Positions 1 to 8,674 of a stretch of 64,000 bases of DNA are shown here, one piece after another. The stretch spans positions 427,334,240 to 427,398,239 of the forward strand of contig OV050030.1 in assembly GCA_920105625.2 (NCBI GenBank), written 5' to 3'. This DNA comes from Clusia tigrina (lineage: Eukaryota > Arthropoda > Insecta > Diptera > Clusiidae). Positions within the stretch are counted from its first letter, which is position 1, and each line of letters starts with the position of its first letter. Below the pieces are notes generated by a model, which made no database searches, had not been told where the DNA came from, and worked only from the letters and a program-made list of their open reading frames with translations. The translations under genes were made by a program, and so were the position numbers.

Positions 1-1513
1 GCACAACTGTGAACTTTTTAAAACAACTCAAACCCAATCAAAATAATGAACGTATGGGAAACATGCAGACATTGCAAGGAGGTGAATGAGATTGTGGTCT
101 ATTATTAAATTGAGCTGTTGTCAAAATGTGAGCGGAAAATTTTTGTCAATTCCCCCCACCAATCAAAGAGCAAACAATATACTAGTAGCACAGTATAACA
201 TACCTTTCTGCACCTTGTTCCCCCTCATCCAAACAACCAAATGTGTAAGTCACCAAAATATGAGCAAAAGGAATGGCAAGGTTCAGAGGAAGCACAAAGG
301 CACGGTGGTCATGTGCAGAGAACAAAAACAGAACCAAGGCAGAGAGAAAACAGACCATTTAAATCACCTTTTTATACAAAAGATTTTAGTAATTGTCATG
401 CATGATCATTTTAATCTTAAACGCACACCATAAAACATCGTAAATTTAAATTAGAACTCCCAGTGAACTTCTTCACCTTAGTTTTAGTGATGTCATGGAG
501 GAGAATAAAAAGTAAATAAAATTCAACATATTATACAACAATTGTAGATAAAGAAATCATTGTGAGAACGACAAGAAATTAATTAGCCTCATGATCAGAA
601 TTCACTTCGATTAACGTGGATACGCACCGATTCCCAGTTTAACTACGGGCACATTTAATTTTTGACGCTGCTCCTGACGATGCTTGATGGCCAGAATATA
701 ATCCCAAACCCACATTTAAAGCAAATTCGTCCAATCTCGGAAATAATTAACACATAAAACATGAATCGAAGACAGTCATGCAAAAAGGCACAGGTATGTC
801 ACGTCTTCTTATCAGCAGCTAAGAGCGGTGCTGGAAAGCGAGTTCTGCACAAAGAATTCGAAGCCACGACGGCAAAGTTGGAGTTTAAAATTGTTGTGTT
901 GTGAACACGTGTGAAGCGTGTTAGAGATTCATGGTAAAAATGTTAGAACGACAGTTATCAATACGAAAAGATGCTCAAATTACTTTACAAGTGTTTAAAT
1001 AATTATTTAGTTCTAGTATTAAAGCAATAAATTGAAAAATTTCCCGATAGAGAAAGAGTGGAGAACGAAAGAATCCAATCCAAAATCTACTGGGTGCGAG
1101 GTGGGTGCCACAGAGGGGCATACGTGTCATCACTTTGACACAAGAGGTAGAAAAAAACACGAAAAACCCGGGTAAGAAAGAGCAGGCAATGCAAACTAAC
1201 CGATAAGAAGATAAGTAGGAGAAGTATGAGAAAACCGTCAAGTGCAAAAGTGCATTGCTTATTTAAGAAATACCATTGAAAAACGGCAAAATTAAGTTAA
1301 CATAAAAACCAGTTCAATAATATAATCTATACAAGCATTTGACAAATCCACCGAGTTTCTGTAATTTTCCACATTGGGATTTTTTGTTGCTCGCCTAATT
1401 TTAGACAGCTTTTTTGCTATTTTTATCATTTAATTGCAGTCATTGCAATTATCTACAAGTTGTCCTTCTATGCTAATTGCAGCAAAATAGTATTAGAGTA
1501 CTTTAAATCTCAC
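1..1513 (-). other. Probable ReepB intron 1, cut by the window edge
   Basis: AT-rich DNA downstream of the ReepB exon 1 donor. I looked on the minus strand for the conserved REEP hairpin segment and found none. The 90-residue minus ORF at 975-1247 has no recognisable domain and low-complexity hydrophobic content. One 34-residue minus ORF at 611-715 is listed separately. Confidence 0.5.
611..715 (-). CDS. Candidate small ORF, 34 residues, unrecognised
   Basis: ATG at 715 directly follows an in-frame TAA, and the ORF stops with TAA at 611. The peptide starts MWVWDYILAIKHRQEQRQ and ends with a VPVVKLGIGAYPR tail: an aromatic/hydrophobic start, a charged middle and a Val/Gly-rich end. Codon choice looks more gene-like than the surrounding AT-rich DNA. 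It could be a microprotein, a chance ORF, or a relic. No acceptor site was found that would make it an exon of a longer gene. I do not recognise it. Confidence 0.2.
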   Translation of the reverse strand: MWVWDYILAIKHRQEQRQKLNVPVVKLGIGAYPR

Positions 1514-1667
1514 CTAAAAATAGGTATAATCTGGATACATTGGTTTTCGACTCCAAGTACTCAAAATAGTTGGTCCACGGCTTGGATTTGTCGCCTAATG
1601 CCTTCTCCAGCATTTCTTTATACTTGTCCATTTGTTGATGGGCTGCTGCTGTAGCTGCTGATGCCAT
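1514..1667 (-). CDS. ReepB: REEP5/Yop1-type ER-shaping protein, first coding exon (partial gene)
   Basis: The minus-strand exon begins with ATG at 1667 and ends at a GTGAG donor after 1514 (51 codons plus one base). The translation begins MASAATAAAHQQMDKYKEML and continues with LGDKSKPWTNYFEYLESKTNVS (split here: LGDKSKPWTNYF, EYLESKTNVS), ending in RLYLFL. The KSKPWT block followed by E..T.V.R.Y.FL is the hallmark N-terminus of the REEP5/DP1/Yop1 family, just before the first membrane hairpin. These proteins curve tubular ER membrane. The hairpin and C-terminal exons are not visible between 1 and 1513, so the next exon must lie beyond the left edge. The order matches fly ReepB; a paralogue (ReepA) is less likely because of the very short N-terminus. 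Confidence 0.8.
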
Positions 1668-2378
1668 TGTTGAATTTATGCAATCTTTTAACTATAAGAA
1701 GCAGAAAATATGTTGGAAAAATATGAACTCGTGACACCGTGATGAAATGTTTCAATGTTTCATTCCACAGCAGTCCACGTCGCTAACATTTCTTGCTGCT
1801 GAGTGCCTTCGACCTACCTGTTTACCTGTGACAGCAGAAAATTTTTATCTTTTCACCGCAGTGAATATATTTATGCGTTCAATGCAAAGGGATGGGAAAA
1901 CACCGCAGAATAAAAATAATAATGCACAAATTCTTGAACACCTTCTACGAGGAGAGCCGAAAGAATGAAGGAACAAAAATATACGAAAGACCCAAATAAA
2001 AATCTTTCAAATTTCCAGTGAAGTTAGCTGTGATCAATCAAATTAGATTCAACATATTTTTAAAATATAAGAAATACACTGTAAAAAATCGGTTTTATTT
2101 TTGTACCGGCAAAGTAGAATTGTCAGTAGTCAAAATCATGCTTATAAGATTGAAGTACCAATTTCATTTGAAGACTTCTTCTTAATGCTGTTCTTGTTTT
2201 CTGATTTATCTAAAAAAAAACATATATTAAATTGTTTAAAAAAATAAATAAACGTTTAAAAAGTTGAGCCGAAAAATGACAATTGTGCAAAAATATTCCT
2301 TCAAATCAAATGATGTATGAACATAACATTTAAATAAAATAAACTCTAAAATAAGCCAATAGCCTTGGTAGCTAGTGC

Positions 2379-2406
2379 TTAGGTTAGGTTAGACAACCTA
2401 ACCTAA
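2379..2406. repeat. Perfect inverted repeat, 12-bp arms, 4-nt loop
   Basis: TTAGGTTAGGTT at 2379-2390 is the exact reverse complement of AACCTAACCTAA at 2395-2406, with AGAC between. It would fold as a strong hairpin. Confidence 0.85.
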
Positions 2407-2854
2407 CTTAGTGCTTAAATATTGAATATAATTTTAAATTGTAATTAATAAATAAATAATAGTAAAATATGACCATTTAATAAAAAAATTATTATAGCAA
2501 ATTATGAAGATTTCATTCGTTTCGACAGTGACTGTATTGTCCAATCAATAGCGCAGGAACCTTAATACATATCAGTTATCCTTAATACATATCAGTAATA
2601 GACATTTATACATTCTGCTCACAACAAGTCAATTATATTTATTGCTTGAACTCCATCCTCAGTTTCAACGCTTTGCAGTCACTGTCATCCAGGTTTTGAC
2701 AGATGATAAATTATTTTATATATTTCTACCAATTGTATTAGTTACGTTAGAGTAGAGATTATATTTACAACATCAGTTTTGTTCGCGACACAAGAGAAAG
2801 CTATGTTCACAAGCTCCCTGAACTGTGTCTGTCTCGCAAAAAGTTCACTAATAG

Positions 2855-3042
2855 CAGAGAACACAGAGAAGCGACACTTAAACGTGAACTTTTCAAACGC
2901 TTCAAAAATGCTTTGTTTATCATTATTTTGCTATATGGGTAGGTTTGTTTATCATTGGTTCTGAAGAAAATCAGCCACACTACTACAGTTTTGCGCATGT
3001 GTAAGTGTGCGCAAAACGAGAGACGTTTCTTTGTGTTCTCTG
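2855..3042. mobile_element. Non-autonomous TIR element (MITE), copy 1 of a 7-bp-TSD family
   Basis: The 188-bp element has inverted ends: it starts CAGAGAACACAGAGAA and finishes with the reverse complement of CAGAGAACACAAAGAAACG. It is flanked by a 7-bp direct repeat CTAATAG at 2848-2854 and 3043-3049. Interior sequence, including a CACACTACTACAGTTTTG stretch, recurs in inverted orientation at 8483-8674. It has no ORF for a transposase. The 7-bp target duplication points to the P superfamily or a hAT-like group; the family is not settled by this sequence. Confidence 0.8.
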
Positions 3043-3112
3043 CTAATAGTTCAAGAACTAGTTTAACTACAATTTGAGTTCATCATTTTTTTGCTTCTCC
3101 ACTGTTTGCGGT

Positions 3113-6074
3113 TTAATTGCACAAAAATTGTAATAACTGAATTAAAAGTGACTGGGACTCAACTTTTAAATTTTTCCTACCTGTAGTTGTTTTAAATTGA
3201 CTATTTAAAATTTCCGCTATTGGATATTCCACAATCATAGCAAAAAAGAAAGCAATGAAATTTGTCAACGCAAAGGCCAGGAACACAGTACAGACCTATA
3301 TGTATACAAATTGTATATAATCAGTTGATTTTTTAAATTATAGATATGGACACAACGCCACTACATACGGTGATCTAAGCTCAGTCAGAAACTGTGCAAA
3401 ACCACATAAAGGATTAATTTTGACAGAATAAATCGTAGCTACAAACTATGCAAAGTCGATAACTGAGGACGATATCTGAGCTTAGATCACTGTCATGTTT
3501 CTGCTATGACTGATCAAATGACTAACCAAATAAAAACGGTTCAAAAAAATTGGCTGCCTAGAAAATCCTGCCAGCAGTCGCAAAATAACGAGATGCCACA
3601 AGTAAGCTTGATAGGAAATTCTTGCCATTGGTCGGAAAACTGGTAGACATGCCATCTCATAAGCAATCCCTGCAAATACCCACTCTGATACACCTCAAGC
3701 ATCAAATGAATCCACATAAACACACTTACATCCCACTTTATAACACATACCCAGAAGCACTACACAACATATGCTGACAATCCAAAGGTTTTTGTAGAAA
3801 GCTGCGAAGAGTGCTACCCATATTGAGGGTTTATCAAAGTCGTAGGACATAAACAATGCGCCCGTGAATAGTAAACCAAGAGCGGCTGGAAACCAAAGCC
3901 ACCATGCCAGTTCATACTTCAAGACACCTTTGTATATCGGTATACTAGCGGACCGTCTTGATTCCACATATTTCTCAGCGCACAAAAAACCGAAGAGGTA
4001 ACCGCCAATATTGGTGTAAAATGGTGCGTATGCTTGGTATAAAGTTTCAGCGTCTTTAAAGTACATGTACCGGAAAGTTCTAGAAACAAAGAGAGCATTA
4101 TCTGTTTGAATCTATGCGAGTAGCCATAACTAACTCACTCCGGCTTGGAGTGGAAAATGGCATCCAATTCCAACCAGTACGTAATGGAGACATGAATTCC
4201 AAGGGTCAATACAAGTAAAATGGAGTATGTGAGCCTCTTAAGTTGCGGATATCTAAAAGTTAAAATTATATTATGAATGAATGCATGATATATCATTACA
4301 AATTCAACTGCTTCTTACTTTAATATTAAAATTAAAATAATTAAAAACATTTCATATAATTGCATATCAGCGGCTAAGTACCAAGTGTGAAGAGAACACT
4401 GCAAATTATTTCATTAATGGATTGATCAGAAATGGTGATTCTACAAAATATCTCCACATATACTCACGCTCTCTCTCAAGAGGTAGTTATTTATGAAAAA
4501 TATATTTTTCCACCAATATTCACGACAGAAAACACGATCAGCTTCTGTGAAATGCCTCCAAAATGGACCATCTTGGAGTCGAACCAAAATGGATCCATTG
4601 AAGAGTATGACAATAATCAGCGTTGGAACTAGCCTATTAAAATATGACATTACGAAATAGTTGCAGACGATCGAAAGGGGGCCCCTTCATTTCGAAACTT
4701 ACTTACCTTAAATATCGGTAAATGAACGTTTTGAAATATAGAGCCACACAGGTCGGGACACTGGTGTGTGGCGTTATGATTTTATTGTCCGCGAAACTAA
4801 CGCACAGCAGAAATCCACTCATAACAAAAAAGATTTGTATAGCAACGGACCCGTTTTCGGTGATATCGCTCTCCACGCTGTAAAACAGCTTCTCAATAAA
4901 CTCAGGATTGCCAACTGGAACTGCCATGAAAAGCAAGGCCACGTGAGCGTATATAACCAGAAATAAGCCAGCCACACGAAAGGCGTTGAAGAATTTCAAA
5001 TCCTCTGCTATCTGGCCTATAGGCGGCTGGAGGAGACGATAATAGTTGCGGCAGATGGAAAAGGATGTTAGTATTTTCTGCCCTACGAATAAAAAAGATT
5101 AAAATGCAAACAATCTAAGCAAGGACTACCTCACTCACTGGAGGTGTTCAGTTCGGTTCTATAGAAATTATTGTTTTGGTTATTCGCCGATTGCAAAGTC
5201 TTCTTCAGGTGGTAATCCCACCAAGAGGAGAAAATGTTTAAAATTCCAATGATGGAGAATACAGCGTAAACCGTGATATCGTAACTATCTGAAGGAATCC
5301 AGAGCTAAGTTATGTTGATTACAAATTAGTCTTAATCTGCCTTAAAATACCCGAAGTATTCTCCTCCATGGTGAGGAAAATAATGCTCCGAGAGTTTTTA
5401 TGCAGAATAGTATGGAATATCTTCGATTAGGAAATGGGTATTACCATATTGTAGTGGTGAGTCATTCGTCTCGCAGTACTCAATGCTGGTGGCCAGTGTC
5501 AGATTGTATTCCAATTGAAAATCGTAGTTCAGACAGCGCCTTAGCAAATCATCGTACTTCTCACGCTCATCCGAGCGCCGCTTATGCACGTCAGCGTGGT
5601 AGGACGTGATCTATGAGTAAAATCTGAACTATCGAAAAAGGTTCGCGTACGTCTGCATTTGTAGAACTCACTTCTCCATCTTGAATTTCAGCAGCAATAT
5701 GGATCCCTTGGAGGTGTTCGCACCGCTGCAAACAGACGCCACGGAATAAGTGATCATGCCGGAAATGCCGGTGGTCGGCTGAGAATGTTGCTATTTGTCG
5801 CCACAGTTCTGAGGTAGTATTTGGCACGATTTCTGCATAAACGACGCAGTAAGTGCCTTTTCTCCCATTGTTGGTGTAACGCAGGCACTGATCGTAGTCA
5901 TCCAACTGGTAGAGTGGCGGCATCTGTTTGTATTCCCTCACTGTAGATACGTTATTTTCAAATTACGAAACGCTTGTTCACACGAGATTATCCCTCAATC
6001 TACTCACTATTGAATTGTGCATAACTGCAGGATATTTCGCTCACAAATAGGTATAAAACGAACAGGAAAAACAT
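3113..6074 (-). CDS. NRF-6-type (nose resistant to fluoxetine) multipass acyltransferase-family protein
   Basis: Eleven coding exons on the minus strand: 6074-6008, 5940-5672, 5610-5445, 5288-5139, 5082-4707, 4633-4468, 4398-4319, 4252-4139, 4079-3730, 3669-3527, 3295-3113. All junctions keep frame (2064 nt, 687 residues, TAA stop). Residues 1-20 are a signal peptide (MFFLFVLYLFVSEISCSYA). Next comes the lumenal Cys-containing NRF domain (MPPLYQLDDYDQCL, then RHDHLFRGVCLQRC). From about residue 235 there is an acyltransferase_3 domain with many membrane spans, including AFRVAGLFLVIYAH, IFFVMSGFLL, HTWYLAADMQLY and ARISYQAYLWHLV. These blocks are diagnostic of the family, which acts in lipid, sterol or drug uptake at epithelial membranes; the exact reaction is unknown. 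Flies carry many paralogues, so I assign no symbol. The exon 10 donor (GTTAGT) is weak. The final TACAG|GTAGGA could allow an alternative 3' end. Confidence 0.9.
3370..3490. repeat. Short inverted-repeat element inside the last intron of the NRF-6-like gene
   Basis: GTGATCTAAGCTCAG at 3370-3384 is exactly complementary to CTGAGCTTAGATCAC at 3476-3490. The 15-bp perfect arms bound a 121-bp unit that fills about half of intron 3296-3526. No clear target duplication was seen. It may be an old MITE or a structured intron segment. Confidence 0.7.
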
Positions 6075-6494
6075 TTTATTCGCTCAAGTTAAAAACTGCT
6101 TCCAATATCTGCAATTCAAAGTTTTAAGCTGCGTGTTTTCTCGCAAATTGCCATTTCCAAAACTGTTGCATGCGCTTAAGTAACGCTTCAACAGACTCCA
6201 ATCGATTCACGATCTATAATTGATCATTGATTAACTCTCACAGACAGTATGCAACGTATCGAAAAGATTGAATTCACTCTCTCAATCTGAAATTGTCTAA
6301 GTATATAATTAGCATACTGTGATATTATAACACCCCCACACGTGAATTCAATATTAAAGCTCATTTGTAAGTAAGGATGCTTGTACACCAATTCTCTTTA
6401 TAATTAAATTTGGACAAATGCGTAAGCAATAACCATATAAAATAATGAGGCATTCTGACATCTGAACCATTTGGGAGGGTCTCGAATTGCACAG

Positions 6495-6532
6495 AATAAA
6501 AAGGTCTTACTAAAGAACAGTTCAGTTCAGTT
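6495..6532 (+). promoter_or_regulatory. Possible plus-strand core promoter
   Basis: AATAAAAAGG (6495-6504) sits about 28-33 bases upstream of two overlapping insect initiator matches TCAGTT (6522-6527 and 6527-6532). The spacing is that of a TATA plus Inr promoter. It lies about 450 bp from the start of the divergent NRF-6-like gene and is followed by A-rich, leader-like sequence and a small ORF at 6630. This is motif evidence only. Confidence 0.35.
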
Positions 6533-6629
6533 GTGACTTGGAAGGAACAGCGAAAATACTAATTTAGAAATAAAAGTGAAACTTGCGAAACTGTTGTAGT
6601 GATCTAAGGGAAGTCAAATATTTATTGAG

Positions 6630-6773
6630 ATGATTTCTGTGCAATTAAAGCTCTTTTGTATTATTCGTACTGGGCATAATGCCATGATCCACAATATTAG
6701 TAAATCAAATTTTCGAGAGAATATCCGAATACTGCCGATTGAAGGACGCTATATAGGTATACAAATGTTGTGA
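6630..6773 (+). CDS. Candidate small ORF or first exon, 47 residues, unrecognised
   Basis: ATG at 6630 is about 100 bases downstream of the possible promoter above. The ORF begins MISVQLKLFCIIRTGHNAMI and ends at TGA 6771-6773. An AG|GTATAC splice-donor-like site lies inside it at about 6756, so it could be a first exon rather than a complete gene. I found no partner exon in the next kilobases and recognise no family. Chance occurrence is possible. Confidence 0.22.
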   Translation: MISVQLKLFCIIRTGHNAMIHNISKSNFRENIRILPIEGRYIGIQML

Positions 6774-7325
6774 GTTGGCTGAATATTTGAGGGGTTTGAG
6801 ATGCTAACATCGACGAAGATGATATAACGATGATTTACATATATACATATTTATATTTATACTTTATTTATATATTTACAAATCTTATTTTTCAAAAAAA
6901 AACCATATAAACCATATTTTTACAAATAACTCTTTTTATTATTTTATTTTGCATTCTCTAAAGTCTTTTATACGAAATTTTCGTTGTTTCAAGAACATTA
7001 CTGAATGACTTAATGGATAATATAAATAATGCAGAAAAAAATACATTAGCATGTATCGAGTTTATTATACACTGAGAAAAAACACATTTTAAATTACATA
7101 GAAAACTTTACGTATCGGTTTTAAACACTCATAGAACATTATTTGAAAAATACCCAACACAATTTTGAAGATCCCATTGAGCATCGGATAATTCGTTGTT
7201 TTAAATGAGTAATAACAAGTGAAAGTCTGCTTACTGGCACGAAAAGTGCAATGTTTTGCTTTTAAAGAAGAAATAATTGTAATTAATTCTTATTAGCTCC
7301 GCATTATTTAATTAACAACCGAACG

Positions 7326-7480
7326 CCGGGATCTATTGGTATGTATGGTAGTCTCATACTCGCGTCTTGGAATCCTGCTCAGAGTGTTCTTACTGAATCT
7401 TTTCCTCTTCGAATCGAAAGCCTCAGCTGCTTTTACTTATTCCCCCAAATCCCTGCAAACATAATTGATTATCTCTATAA
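7326..7480 (+). mobile_element. Decayed copy of a tRNA-derived SINE
   Basis: The segment from GATCTATTGGTATG through CTTCGAATCGAAAGCCTCAG to ATAATTGATTAT aligns by eye with the two better copies at 32462 and 62303. Shared parts are the A-box region, the AATCCTGC block, the CGA.TCGAA.GCCT block and the 3' ATTGATTAT segment. It is more diverged and has no clear target duplication. Confidence 0.55.
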
Positions 7481-7530
7481 TTATTCTATTAGGTAATAAT
7501 ATTTAATTATTCTATTAGGTAATAATATTT
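7479..7530. repeat. Tandem repeat, two perfect copies of 26 bp
   Basis: A 26-bp AT-rich unit containing ATTCTATTAGGTAATAAT occurs at 7479-7504 and again at 7505-7530 without mismatch, immediately after the SINE fragment. Confidence 0.9.
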
Positions 7531-7682
7531 AATTAAGAATGTATGCAAGTGTCACTTATTTTACAATTATATATTCGTATTTTGTTTCAGGGCCAGGTGT
7601 TTGGTTTTTGTGTCTAATATACGAAATAAGAAGGAAGGGTTTAAGTTCTTCCTTGAGAACTTTTTTAAATCGTTATTGAATA

Positions 7683-8054
7683 CAAAGTGAATTTACTTAC
7701 ATGGTGACTGCAAGAATAAAGTTTTTTGAACTAATTTTCCCGACGTAGCTGTCAAAATTGAATGTAAGAAAAAAGCGATCAAAAAAAATATGGAAACAAT
7801 TGCAAATAGAGTTTTGATTTGAGTGAATAAGAGTTTTTTAATTTTTATTTTTGAGAAGCTTAAACATTATGAGGAAATTATGAGTCTATTTAACTATTAA
7901 ATATATTTTATACACAATTTACCCCTTTAAGCAGCTGGTATGTATTTATCCATTCCTCTCAATTTCGTTTATTTTGATCGCACATTGCTTATGTTTGACA
8001 ATTTAGGAGGTACGAAATTCACCTTGCAGTCACCATGTAAGTAAATTCACCTTG
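7683..8054 (-). mobile_element. MITE A, 8-bp-TSD family (hAT-like)
   Basis: A 372-bp element bounded by roughly 32-bp inverted ends, starting CAAAGTGAATTTACTTACAT at left and the near-identical CAAGGTGAATTTACTTACAT (reverse complement) at right. It is flanked by the perfect 8-bp direct repeat ATTGAATA (7675-7682 and 8055-8062). Its interior is the reverse complement of the copy at 22127-22443. No transposase ORF. An 8-bp duplication and CA.GG-type ends suggest the hAT superfamily. Confidence 0.85.
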
Positions 8055-8066
8055 ATTGAATATAAC

Positions 8067-8429
8067 CAAGGTGAATTTACTTACATGGTGGCTGCAAGGT
8101 GAATTTCGTACCTCCAGAACTGTCAAACATAAGCAATGTGTGATTAGGAACTGTTCAAAATTAACGAAATTCAGGAGAATGGAGAAATTCAAAAGAGCTG
8201 CTTAAACGATCCATTTCCTTTGCCTATTGTTGTTTGTTTTAATTCGTTAATTTTAAGATTTCACAAATATAAAAATGGAAAAACTCTTATTCAATCCAAT
8301 TTCAACTATCAGTTGTTTGTCTATTTGTTTTGATCGCATTTTTCTATATATTATATTTTGAGAGTTAATGCGGGAAAATTGGTTCAAACAATTTTGTTCT
8401 TGCATTCATCATATAATTAAAATCATCTT
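8067..8429 (+). mobile_element. MITE B, 8-bp-TSD family, opposite orientation to A
   Basis: The left end CAAGGTGAATTTACTTACAT is intact. The right end at about 8400-8429 is decayed but aligns base by base with the expected terminus. AATATAAC at 8059-8066 and 8430-8437 gives the 8-bp target duplication. It sits only 12 bp from element A and in inverted orientation, so A plus B form an imperfect palindrome of about 745 bp. Confidence 0.75.
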
Positions 8430-8482
8430 AATATAACTATATAACAAATTGTGAATATCCTTATTATAATTCTTAACTATAC

Positions 8483-8674
8483 CAGAGAATACAGAGAAAT
8501 TACTTGTTTAAGCTTACACAAGTGCAAAACTGTAGTAGTGTGGCTGATTTTCTTCAGAATTCTGGTTAACCAATTATAAAGAAACCTATCTATCCCTATA
8601 GACAACTAATGATAAAGACATTTTTTTTAAGCGTCAGAAAATTTGACGTTTAAGTGTCCCTTCTGTGTTCTCTG
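8483..8674 (+). mobile_element. Non-autonomous TIR element, copy 2 of the 7-bp-TSD family
   Basis: A 192-bp element with ends CAGAGAATACAGAGAAA and TTCTGTGTTCTCTG, flanked by the 7-bp direct repeat ACTATAC (8476-8482 and 8675-8681). Its interior matches the copy at 2855-3042 in inverted orientation (GTAGTAGTGTGGCTGATTTT block). No ORF. Confidence 0.8.

Larger units (their letters stand above)
1668..3112. other. Intergenic between ReepB and the NRF-6-like gene
   Basis: Both flanking genes are on the minus strand, so this stretch should hold the ReepB promoter and 5' UTR (right of 1667) and the 3' UTR of the NRF-6-like gene. Seen inside: a 12-bp-arm hairpin at 2379-2406, a near-perfect tandem copy of CCTTAATACATATCAGT around 2560-2600, and a 188-bp inverted-repeat element (listed separately). 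No coding exon was recognised. Confidence 0.5.

Noticed and set aside
975..1247. 90-codon minus ORF at the left end
   Set aside because: No match to the expected REEP hairpin exon and no plausible splice acceptor; composition is that of random AT-rich DNA.
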